From an uncultured Bacillota bacterium (lineage in GTDB: Bacteria > Bacillota > Clostridia > Peptostreptococcales > Anaerovoracaceae): DNA of 13,380 bases. Position numbers and translations under genes: made by a program. Positions 1-6,581 of the stretch are shown piece after piece (position 1 is the first letter of the stretch; each line of letters begins with the position of its first letter). The stretch lies in contig CAMKAM010000026.1 of the NCBI GenBank assembly GCA_946410475.1, positions 1-13,380 on the forward strand. The letters are read 5' to 3'. The notes under the pieces are model-generated. The model was given only the letters and a program-made list of their open reading frames with translations. It had not been told where the DNA came from and made no database searches.

Positions 1-72
1 TTTTGCGGAAATTGTGGGCTCGGTAAGCATCTAAAGAGGGTATTGAGCGGGTGTGAACTGTCATTAAAGAGT

Positions 73-86
73 AAAGTTGGAACTTT
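73..86. repeat. Short inverted repeat upstream of the aminotransferase operon
   Basis: The sequence AAAGTT-GG-AACTTT is a perfect 6-bp inverted repeat with a 2-bp spacer. It lies about 55 bp upstream of the -35 element of the operon promoter. It differs in sequence from the GTGAA/TTCAC palindromes nearer the promoter, so it could bind another regulator, or be chance in this AT-rich stretch. No function can be assigned. Confidence 0.35.
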
Positions 87-124
87 GGAGGGAAAAGCAA
101 GCGAAAATGTGCCAATTCTTTCTC

Positions 125-140
125 GTGAACGAATATTCAC
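125..140. promoter_or_regulatory. Putative TetR operator O1 (upstream copy)
   Basis: GTGAACGAATATTCAC is a 16-bp palindrome with 5-bp perfect outer arms (GTGAA/TTCAC). It ends on the base just before the -35 hexamer. A second palindrome of the same length and arms lies at 181-196, giving a shared pattern GTGAAY-N4-ATTCAC. Operators of this size and symmetry are usual for TetR-family dimers, and a TetR gene is the third gene of the operon. Binding by that protein is inferred, not shown. Confidence 0.7.
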
Positions 141-169
141 TTGACGGAGCCGAATGCAGGCGGTACAAT
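141..169 (+). promoter_or_regulatory. Housekeeping-sigma promoter of the aminotransferase–kinase operon
   Basis: The -35 TTGACG (141-146) and -10 TACAAT (164-169) are separated by exactly 17 bp, and each differs from consensus at one base. The predicted transcript starts near A176, leaving a 5' leader of about 70 nt before the aminotransferase ATG at 247. The palindrome at 125-140 abuts the -35. The second palindrome at 181-196 would cover about +6 to +21, so the promoter sits between two operators. Confidence 0.8.
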
Positions 170-180
170 CGAATCAGAAC

Positions 181-196
181 GTGAATGATGATTCAC
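181..196. promoter_or_regulatory. Putative TetR operator O2 (downstream copy)
   Basis: GTGAATGATGATTCAC is the second 16-bp palindrome, with a 56-bp offset from the copy at 125-140. It lies just downstream of the predicted transcription start, a position suited to blocking RNA polymerase. Extra GTGAA half-sites occur at 53-57, 201-205 and 226-230. Only the two full palindromes are convincing. Assignment to the TetR regulator at 2790-3422 rests on co-location. Confidence 0.7.
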
Positions 197-246
197 GAGA
201 GTGAAAGCATAGAGAAAACCGAGTCGTGAACAAAAAGGAGGACGAA

Positions 247-1731
247 ATGGCATATAACGGTTTTGCGATAGATGAGTATCCGGATGCTGAGAAGATCACG
301 AAGCAGCTGGACGAACTGATCAAGTCGCCGATATACGGCGTGCTTCCGGATGCTCTCGAAGAATATGAGACGGAGTATTTCGAAAAGAAGTGCCGGACTT
401 CGAAGGAGATGATAGCGGAAGCGAGATCCGTCATACCCGGCGGAGTGCAGCACAATCTCGCATTCAACTATCCGTTCCCGATAGTGATGACGAAGGCTGA
501 GGGAGCGAAGCTCTACGACGCAGACGGGAATGAATACTACGATCTGCTGCAGGCGGGCGGTCCGACGGTCCTGGGGAGCAATCCTCCTGCCGTAAGGGAA
601 AAGGTAAAAGAACTGCTCGATACCTGCGGACCTTCGACAGGTCTGTTCCATGAATATGAATACAAACTGGCGAAGAAGATATCAGACCTCGTGCCGTCGG
701 TCGAGATGTTCAGGATGCTCGGCTCCGGTACTGAAGCGGCCATGTGCGCGGCGAGGGTCGCGAGGCTGGCGACGGGAAAGAAGAACCTTCTGAAGATGGG
801 CGGAGCTTATCACGGATGGTCGGACCAGCTGGCTTACGGGATCAGGATACCGGGCACAAAAGGCCTGCAGTCGAGAGGCATCCCGAAATATGTCTTCGGC
901 CACACGGACGAGTTCTTCCCGGGCGACCTTGAAGACCTGGAGAAAAAACTGAAGAAGAACAAGGCTAAAGGCGGGACCGCAGCCGTATACATCGAGCCGG
1001 TAGGGCCCGAGAGCGGGACGCGTCCGGTATCGAGAGAGTTCATCAGAGGCACAGAGGAGCTGGCTCACAAGTACGGCGCTCTCCTCATATTCGACGAGGT
1101 AGTGACAGGATTCAGGATAGGCACGGGCGGAGCGCAGAAATACTTCGGAGTCGATCCGGACCTGACCATATTTGGAAAGGTCATAGCAGGAGGATATCCG
1201 GGAGCGGGCGGCATCGGCGGCCACAGAGATGTGATGCAGCACCTCGGAGCCGGACTCGATTCTTCTGGCAAAAAGGTCAAGAAGGCGCTCTGCGGAGGCA
1301 CGATGGCGGCTACGCCCATATCGTGCTGCGCCGGGTACTACACGATAGAGGAGATAGAAAAGACGAATGCCTGCGAGAAGGCGGGGCGGATGGCTGACAG
1401 ACTGATAGCCGGCATCAAGGCTTCGGTCGAGAAATACAAGCTGCCGTTCGTCGTCTTCAACCAGGGCTCTATATGCCACGTCGATACGGTCGGAACGATG
1501 CATTTCGCGATCGACTGGTCGAAGCCGTGGCAGCTGCCCAATATCCTCAAGGAGACAGGCCGCCGTCAGATAGAGATGGAGCACATGGGAGCGGCTTACA
1601 TGGCAGAAGGCATCGTGACGCTGGCAGGCTCGAGGCTTTACACGAGCGCGGCCTACGACGAGGCGATGATCGATGATGTCATCGAAAGATTCGACCGTGT
1701 ATTCTCAAAGTGCGGTAAACAGGAGGCTTGA
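247..1731 (+). CDS. Class III aminotransferase, glutamate-1-semialdehyde 2,1-aminomutase-like (PLP-dependent)
   Basis: This 494-residue cytosolic enzyme belongs to PLP fold type I, class III aminotransferases. Visible motifs are GSGTEAAMCAAR (159-170, cofactor phosphate binding), GAYHGW (186-191), IFDEVVTGFR (281-290, with D283 contacting the pyridine nitrogen) and FGKVIAGGYPGAGG (309-322, with K311 as the Schiff-base lysine). The motifs resemble glutamate-1-semialdehyde aminomutase, but the protein has an N-terminal extension of roughly 50 residues and lies among sugar-catabolic genes, so a heme-pathway HemL role is unlikely. It probably transaminates, or shifts the amino group on, an amino-aldehyde or amino-sugar intermediate. 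ATG 247 is chosen because AAGGAGG (235-241) lies 5 nt upstream; an in-frame GTG at 226 has no such site. It is the first gene of the operon, and the aldolase starts 7 nt after its stop codon. Confidence 0.9.
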   Translation: MAYNGFAIDEYPDAEKITKQLDELIKSPIYGVLPDALEEYETEYFEKKCRTSKEMIAEARSVIPGGVQHNLAFNYPFPIVMTKAEGAKLYDADGNEYYDLLQAGGPTVLGSNPPAVREKVKELLDTCGPSTGLFHEYEYKLAKKISDLVPSVEMFRMLGSGTEAAMCAARVARLATGKKNLLKMGGAYHGWSDQLAYGIRIPGTKGLQSRGIPKYVFGHTDEFFPGDLEDLEKKLKKNKAKGGTAAVYIEPVGPESGTRPVSREFIRGTEELAHKYGALLIFDEVVTGFRIGTGGAQKYFGVDPDLTIFGKVIAGGYPGAGGIGGHRDVMQHLGAGLDSSGKKVKKALCGGTMAATPISCCAGYYTIEEIEKTNACEKAGRMADRLIAGIKASVEKYKLPFVVFNQGSICHVDTVGTMHFAIDWSKPWQLPNILKETGRRQIEMEHMGAAYMAEGIVTLAGSRLYTSAAYDEAMIDDVIERFDRVFSKCGKQEA

Positions 1732-1737
1732 TGAGAA

Positions 1738-2790
1738 ATGATATATGATCTGAAAGAAGCGCAGGAAGCGGTACTCGAAGCATGCCGCCGGATGAAGGAA
1801 GAAGGACTGATCGTAAGGACATGGGGAAACGTCAGCGCAAGGCTGTCGAGAGACGAGTTCCTCATCACGCCAAGCGGGAGGGACTACGACGACATGGAGG
1901 CTGAAGACCTCGTGATCGTGAATATCAGGAACCTGAAATATGATGGGAAATACAAACCCTCGAGCGAGAAGGCGATGCACGCGAAGATATATGAGAGGAG
2001 GCCGCAGTGCGGCTTCATCGTGCACACGCACCAGCAGACGGCTTCGGCTGTGAGCGTGCTCGGCGAGGACTTCGATCTTGATGCTCTGATGGAGACTCCG
2101 TCGTTTGCAGATCCGGAAGTCCCGGTCGTGACCAAAGAAGAGAGAGCTTCGCTCGGCTCTGTGCTCCCGTGCGCGGAGTACGGAATATCTTCGACAAAGA
2201 AACTCGCGAAAAACGTTGCCAAGGCTGTAGTGAAGAATACTAACGCAAGGGCTGTCCTGATGAGATGCCACGGAGCTGTGATAGCAGGAAGAGATGCGGA
2301 GCAGGCTATGCAGGCGGCGAGAGACCTGGAGAATGTCTGCGCGAAGATATATGAGAAGAAGTGCGGAGAGCTGATCGAGAGGGAGCAGGACGAAACGCTC
2401 GAGAAGGAGCTTCCCGGAGGATCGTTCCTTCACGTCAGGACGCCGTTCACGCTCGAGATGTCAAAGAGAGGAAAGGAGCTCGCGCCCTACCTCGACGATA
2501 TGGCCCAGATCGCGGGACCGTCGGTCAAGTGCATAGGCCAGGCGGCGAGCGCAGGAAAGATACAGAAGGCTCTCAAGGACAGGGATGCTGTCTTTGTCAA
2601 GGGTGACGGCGCGATCTGCATAGGCCGCGACGCGGATGATGCCGAGTGCGTAGCGCTCGTGCTCGAGAAGAACTGCATGGCGGCGAACATCGCCCTCAAG
2701 AAAGCAGCGGATCCGGTGCCGAGGCTCAGCTCGAGGATAGAGAGAAGGTTCTATCTGAAGAAGTACAGAGATCTCAAGGAGGAAAAGTGA
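1738..2790 (+). CDS. Class II aldolase/adducin-family protein with a degenerate partial second domain
   Basis: The N-terminal ~210 residues form a complete fuculose-phosphate-aldolase-type domain: TWGNVSAR (28-35), ITPSGRDY (43-50), PSSE with catalytic-type E77, VHTH with zinc ligands H96 and H98, and the third ligand H178 in RCHGAV. Such enzymes cleave a phosphorylated ketose or related hydroxy-carbonyl compound retro-aldol-wise, using a divalent metal. At 350 residues it is much longer than the usual ~215. Residues ~285-318 resemble 173-206 (VKGDGAICIGRDAD against MRCHGAVIAGRDAE), but Asp290 replaces the zinc-binding His, so the C-terminal part looks like a decayed duplicate. The SD AGGAGG (1721-1726) lies within the end of the upstream gene, 11 nt from ATG 1738. 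The gene overlaps the TetR gene by one base (TGATG). Substrate unknown. Confidence 0.88.
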   Translation: MIYDLKEAQEAVLEACRRMKEEGLIVRTWGNVSARLSRDEFLITPSGRDYDDMEAEDLVIVNIRNLKYDGKYKPSSEKAMHAKIYERRPQCGFIVHTHQQTASAVSVLGEDFDLDALMETPSFADPEVPVVTKEERASLGSVLPCAEYGISSTKKLAKNVAKAVVKNTNARAVLMRCHGAVIAGRDAEQAMQAARDLENVCAKIYEKKCGELIEREQDETLEKELPGGSFLHVRTPFTLEMSKRGKELAPYLDDMAQIAGPSVKCIGQAASAGKIQKALKDRDAVFVKGDGAICIGRDADDAECVALVLEKNCMAANIALKKAADPVPRLSSRIERRFYLKKYRDLKEEK

Positions 2791-3422
2791 TGCTTAGACC
2801 TCTTACGGATGAACAGATAGACAGGCTGATAGAGGAAGCGACCGGAGCGTTCGCCGCGAAGGGTTTCGCAGGGGCAAGCATCAACAGCATTGCGAAGGGC
2901 GCCGGAGTGAGCGTTGGAGTCATCTACAAATACTACAAGGACAAGAGGGCTCTGTTCACTGCGTGCCTGGAGAAGAGCCTTGCCTACCTCGACGAGGTGT
3001 TCTCCATGACGAAAGAAAAGAACGGCACCCTGATGGAGATGGTATCCGATCTGATAAAGCAGAACCAGGAAGCCGCAAGGCTCCATCCGGAGTATTTCAA
3101 ACTCTACCATCAGATAACGGTCTCTGGAGACGAGCCCGGGATGGAGAACATCGCTGAGATGATAGAGGGAAGATCGGCGACGCTTTATGCCGGCCTTCTC
3201 GAAAAGGCGAAGGAAGAGGGACGCGTGAGGAGCGATATGGATACGCAGCTGTTCGCTTTCTTCTTCGATAATCTGATGATGATGCTCCATTTCGCTTACA
3301 CGAGCAGATACTACGAAGACCGCTTCAGGATATACTGCGGCGAGGATAAGGCTGCGGATGACGATCTGGTGCACGATGAGATGATGAAGTTCATCGGTGG
3401 CGCCTTCGGGGCAGGTCAGTGA
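2790..3422 (+). CDS. TetR/AcrR-family transcriptional regulator
   Basis: This is a 210-residue protein of typical TetR size. The N-terminal DNA-binding domain is clear: helix 1 around residues 8-24 (ending FAAKGF), then a helix-turn-helix at about 29-48 with INSIAKGAGVSVGVIYKYYK, followed by KRALF. The C-terminal helical domain (about 60-210) would bind ligand and dimerise; its ligand cannot be read from sequence. ATG 2790 overlaps the aldolase stop as TGATG, with AAGGAGG (2776-2782) 7 nt upstream, so translation is coupled. Placement inside the operon, plus two palindromes around the operon promoter, suggests autoregulated repression relieved by the pathway substrate or an intermediate. That last step is inference. 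Confidence 0.92.
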   Translation: MLRPLTDEQIDRLIEEATGAFAAKGFAGASINSIAKGAGVSVGVIYKYYKDKRALFTACLEKSLAYLDEVFSMTKEKNGTLMEMVSDLIKQNQEAARLHPEYFKLYHQITVSGDEPGMENIAEMIEGRSATLYAGLLEKAKEEGRVRSDMDTQLFAFFFDNLMMMLHFAYTSRYYEDRFRIYCGEDKAADDDLVHDEMMKFIGGAFGAGQ

Positions 3423-3437
3423 GAAAGGTGACGCGAA

Positions 3438-5033
3438 ATGAAATATATACTTGCATATGATATCGGCACGACCGGTGTGAAGACCTGTCTGTTCAGGGTC
3501 ACTGACCGCGTGGAGGAAGCGGCTTACGCCTCTGCGGGCTACGGCCTTTATACCTTGCCGGGCGGCGGGGCCGAGCAGCACGCGGACGAATGGTGGGAAG
3601 CGATGAAGGAGAGCACCCGCGAGATGCTGTCGAAGGCTCCGGTAAGCGCCGGGGAGATAGCGGCCGTCTCTTTCTGCTCTCAGATGCAGGGCCTCGTTCT
3701 CGTGGATGAGAAGGGGGAAGCAGTCAGACACCCAATGAGCTACATGGACCAGCGCGCGGCCGACGTGATGGAGAAGGGCATAGGAAGCGGAATCAAGATC
3801 GCGGGCATGAACGCGAGGAAGCTGATAAAGTCGCTTCGCATAACAGGAGCGGTCTCGGGAAGCGTCAAGGACCCGATGTGGAAATATCTCTGGGTCAGGG
3901 AGCACGAACCCGAAGTCTTCAGCAGGGTCAGATGGTGGCTCGATGTTAAGGAATACCTCATCGGCAGGATGACCGGCAATTTCGTGATGACGGAGGACAG
4001 CGCGTTCGCGACGATGCTGTACGACCCGAGGCATGACATGAGGTGCTGGAGCGCCGAGATGTGCCAGATGTTCGGAGTGGATATCCAGCACCTGCCGAAG
4101 ATAATAAAGACGACCGACATCGCAGGCGGACTGAGAGAGCAGCAGGCGGAAGAGCTTGGGCTCCCTGCCGGTATCCCGGTGATGGGAGGCGGCGGAGATG
4201 CTTCTCTCATAGGTATAGGAGCCGGCGCGGTCAGGCCGGGCGACACGCACATTTACTGCGGGACTTCCGGCTGGGTATCGACGGTCACGGACAAGCAGGC
4301 TGTGGATACATCAGCGATGATAGCTGCGATAGTCGGCGCGCAGGAGGGCCTGTTCAACTATTTCGCCGAGATGGAGACAGCGGGCAAGTGCCTGGAGTGG
4401 GTCAAGGACCACCTCGCCCTCGACGAGATAGGGATATATCTTGAAAAGAAGGATGTGACAGGCGACAGAGAGAAGGTATATACGAGCCTGTACGAATATA
4501 TGTCGGAGGTCATCGGACAGTGCCCGGCCGGAGCGGGCGGCGTCATATTCACGCCGTGGCTTCACGGCAACAGGTGTCCGTTCGAGGATCCGTCGGCGGC
4601 GGGGATGTTCTTCAATATCTCCCTGGATACAGGCAAGACCCATATGCTGAGAGCTGTGGTCGAAGGCGTCTGCTTCCATCTGAGGTGGATGCTGGAATGT
4701 GAGGACAGGAAGGTCAAAACGTCGGATGTGATAAGGTTCTGCGGAGGCGGAGCCCTAAGTCCGGTCACTGCGCAGATCCTCGCGGATATCACGGGGAGGC
4801 GGATAGAAGTCGTCAGGAATCCGCAGAACGCGGGGTCTGTAGGAGCCGCGCTGACAGCGGCGGTCGGGCTCGGGGAAGCGGATGATATCAACGCTGTCGC
4901 TGACATGATAGAGGTGACGGGTTCGTTCGATCCGGATCCTGAGAACAAGGCTGCTTACGACAGAAACTACAGTGTTTTCAAACGGCTCTACGATTCGAAC
5001 AAGAAAAACTTTGCGGCGCTCAATGAAAGATGA
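3438..5033 (+). CDS. FGGY-family carbohydrate kinase (xylulokinase-like)
   Basis: This 531-residue ATP-dependent kinase has both ASKHA domains. The N-terminal phosphate-1 loop is YDIGTTGVKT (7-16), followed by SQMQGLVLVD (81-90) and MDQRA (103-107) in the sugar-binding region. GGGGDAS (250-256) carries the probable catalytic base D254. The C-terminal ATPase half has YCGTSGWVS (273-281) and a late FCGGGALSP motif with the terminal NAGSVGAAL segment. FGGY kinases phosphorylate a terminal hydroxyl of ketoses, polyols or similar compounds; xylulokinase is only the nearest recognisable type. The start has AAAGGTG (3424-3430) 7 nt upstream and lies 15 nt after the TetR stop. With the aldolase and aminotransferase it supports a phosphorylation–cleavage route. 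The precise substrate is unknown. Confidence 0.9.
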   Translation: MKYILAYDIGTTGVKTCLFRVTDRVEEAAYASAGYGLYTLPGGGAEQHADEWWEAMKESTREMLSKAPVSAGEIAAVSFCSQMQGLVLVDEKGEAVRHPMSYMDQRAADVMEKGIGSGIKIAGMNARKLIKSLRITGAVSGSVKDPMWKYLWVREHEPEVFSRVRWWLDVKEYLIGRMTGNFVMTEDSAFATMLYDPRHDMRCWSAEMCQMFGVDIQHLPKIIKTTDIAGGLREQQAEELGLPAGIPVMGGGGDASLIGIGAGAVRPGDTHIYCGTSGWVSTVTDKQAVDTSAMIAAIVGAQEGLFNYFAEMETAGKCLEWVKDHLALDEIGIYLEKKDVTGDREKVYTSLYEYMSEVIGQCPAGAGGVIFTPWLHGNRCPFEDPSAAGMFFNISLDTGKTHMLRAVVEGVCFHLRWMLECEDRKVKTSDVIRFCGGGALSPVTAQILADITGRRIEVVRNPQNAGSVGAALTAAVGLGEADDINAVADMIEVTGSFDPDPENKAAYDRNYSVFKRLYDSNKKNFAALNER

Positions 5034-5052
5034 AAGGGGAGCGGGAACAAAA

Positions 5053-5511
5053 ATGGCTGATGATCTGAATAAAAAGAATAAGCAGGAGACGCTCCGCGCG
5101 GTGAAATTCGGACTGTTCTCGGTCTCTGCGGGGATAATCGAAGTGATCGTGTTCACAGGAATGGATATGTTCACCGCCCTGGGATACTGGCCGTGCTATC
5201 TCACTGCTCTCATATGTTCCGTGATATGGAACTTCACGCTGAACAGGCGCTACACGTTCCGTTCGGCTAACAATGTGCCGGTGGCGATGATGAAGGTGGC
5301 TGCTTTCTACTGCGTCTTCACTCCGGTGACGACCATAGGCGGCGACTATCTCGCCGACAATCTGGGCTGGAACAATTATCTGGTGCTGGGTCTGACTATG
5401 GCGTGCAACTTCATAACGGAATATCTCTATGACAGATTCTTCGTTTTCGGAAAGACGATCGATACGAATGACATCGCGAAGAGAAAAGCGGAGAAGATGA
5501 AGAACGCATAA
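5053..5511 (+). CDS. GtrA-like small integral membrane protein
   Basis: This 152-residue protein has four predicted membrane helices at about 17-38, 45-63, 78-100 and 107-133, and a lysine-rich C-terminal tail. The GtrA family is recognisable by FGLFSVSAGIIE near the start and by paired motifs at the ends of helices 2 and 4 (NFTLNRRYTF at 60-69, NFITEYLYDRFFVF at 119-132). GtrA proteins are associated with moving lipid-linked sugars across the membrane or with cell-surface polysaccharide synthesis. Its role in this operon is unclear; transport of a sugar-like compound is a guess. ATG 5053 is preferred, with AAAGGGGAG (5033-5041) upstream. An in-frame ATG at 5023 would overlap the kinase gene by 11 bp. 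It is the last gene before a terminator. Confidence 0.8.
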   Translation: MADDLNKKNKQETLRAVKFGLFSVSAGIIEVIVFTGMDMFTALGYWPCYLTALICSVIWNFTLNRRYTFRSANNVPVAMMKVAAFYCVFTPVTTIGGDYLADNLGWNNYLVLGLTMACNFITEYLYDRFFVFGKTIDTNDIAKRKAEKMKNA

Positions 5512-5532
5512 CATAAAAGAAGCGCATGAAAA

Positions 5533-5569
5533 AAGCGGACATCGCCTGATGTCCGCTTGATCGTTTTTT
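5533..5569. terminator. Bidirectional intrinsic terminator between convergent operons
   Basis: A perfect 11-bp stem (AAGCGGACATC 5533-5543 with GATGTCCGCTT 5548-5558) closes a 4-nt GCCT loop. On the + strand it is followed after a few bases by six T (5564-5569). On the - strand the A-run at 5529-5534 gives a U tract directly after the stem. It therefore fits termination of both the GtrA-ended operon and the convergent metY-metA operon. Confidence 0.92.
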
Positions 5570-5579
5570 GCTTACTGCC

Positions 5580-6539
5580 CTACTGCCTCTCACGCTCGTA
5601 GTTGACCCATGTCGAGTTCTTGTTCGTCAGGTAATCATACGGCGATTCCTGATATACGTAATAGTTCAGCCAGTTGGAATACAGCAGGTTGCCGTGCGAT
5701 CTCCATGTCAGGCGTATCTCGCCTTCGGGGTCGTCGTCTTTGAAATAGTTGACCGGAAGGTCGATCGGCTTGCCGGCTTTGGCGTCGCGCCAGTATTCTT
5801 CGGCAAGGGTCTTTCTTCCGTATTCGTTGTGGCAGAGCATGAAGATCTGTCTCCCGTTCTCAGTGGAGATGAGGGCGGGGCCGGTCTCTTCGCTGTCTGC
5901 GAGTATCCTCAGCTCGGGGTGCTCGAGGACTTCTTCTCTTTTCACATAGCATGCTCTTGAAACAGGCGACATGAAGTATTCGTCGAATCCTCTGACGAGC
6001 GGATTGTGCCGCCTCGTTACTTTGTGCTCGTATATGCCGAACAGCTTTTTCCTGCCCGGGGTGATCGTCTTGTGGATGCCGAAGTAGTAGTACAGCGCTG
6101 CGAACGCTCCCCAGCAGAGGTAGAAGTTCGTGTAGATGTTTTTCTGCGACCAGTCCATGATCTTCGTGATCTCGTCCCAGTAGTCGACGTCTTCAAAGTC
6201 GATGAAGTCGAGGGGAGCCCCTGTGAGAATCATCCCGTCGAAGCGTCTGTCCTTGACCTCGTCGAACGTCTTGTAGAATGTGTCGAGGTGCTTTTGCGAC
6301 GTGTGCTTCTGCACGTGGGACTCGGTCCTCAGCAGAGTCAGTCTGACCTGGATCGGCGAGTTCGCGAGCATCCTTGCGATCTGTGTCTCGGTCGCAATCT
6401 TCGTCGGCATGAGGTTGACGACGAGTATCTCAAGTGTTCGTATATCCTGTGTTCCTGCGCGGCCTTCGCTCATGACGAAGAAGTTTTCTCTCTTCAGTAC
6501 ATCGGTAGCGGGCAGGTCGTTTGGTATTATGATCGGCAT
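5580..6539 (-). CDS. metA: Homoserine O-acyltransferase (probably O-acetyltransferase)
   Basis: This 319-residue protein matches the MetA family over its full length. It acylates the homoserine hydroxyl in the cytosol as the first committed step to methionine. Visible features are the N-terminal MPIIIPNDLPA, VNLMPTKIATETQ (41-53), the nucleophile C142 in YLCWGAFA, YEHKV (170-174), and the catalytic His-Glu pair H237 and E239. The C-terminus has WRSHGNLLYSNWLNYYVYQ. Residue 111, which sets acyl-CoA preference (Gly in the succinyl-using E. coli enzyme, Glu in acetyl-using relatives), is Asp here. The acidic side chain and the neighbouring metY favour acetyl-CoA. The usual GHPEY-type motif reads CHNEY. 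SD GGAGG (6552-6548) lies 8 nt before the start, 42 nt after metY. Confidence 0.95.
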   Translation of the reverse strand: MPIIIPNDLPATDVLKRENFFVMSEGRAGTQDIRTLEILVVNLMPTKIATETQIARMLANSPIQVRLTLLRTESHVQKHTSQKHLDTFYKTFDEVKDRRFDGMILTGAPLDFIDFEDVDYWDEITKIMDWSQKNIYTNFYLCWGAFAALYYYFGIHKTITPGRKKLFGIYEHKVTRRHNPLVRGFDEYFMSPVSRACYVKREEVLEHPELRILADSEETGPALISTENGRQIFMLCHNEYGRKTLAEEYWRDAKAGKPIDLPVNYFKDDDPEGEIRLTWRSHGNLLYSNWLNYYVYQESPYDYLTNKNSTWVNYERERQ

Positions 6540-6581
6540 TTTCTCTTCCTCCGTTGCTTACAAATCCAGTGTCATATCTTT

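Noticed and set aside
1..144. Possible tail of an upstream gene: frame 1 is open to a TGA at 142-144, and frame 2 to a TAA at 32-34
   Set aside because: Frame 1 has AT-rich third positions unlike the neighbours, and its stop overlaps the -35 element. Frame 2 gives only ten residues, too few to judge.
226..246. GTG start at 226 for the aminotransferase
   Set aside because: The strong AAGGAGG at 235-241 lies inside that extension and serves ATG 247.
2751..4250. A ~500-codon open frame on the - strand opposite the TetR and kinase genes
   Set aside because: It is the antisense shadow of two well-recognised genes; its translation is rich in Arg, His and Ser, shows no family motif and has no ribosome site.
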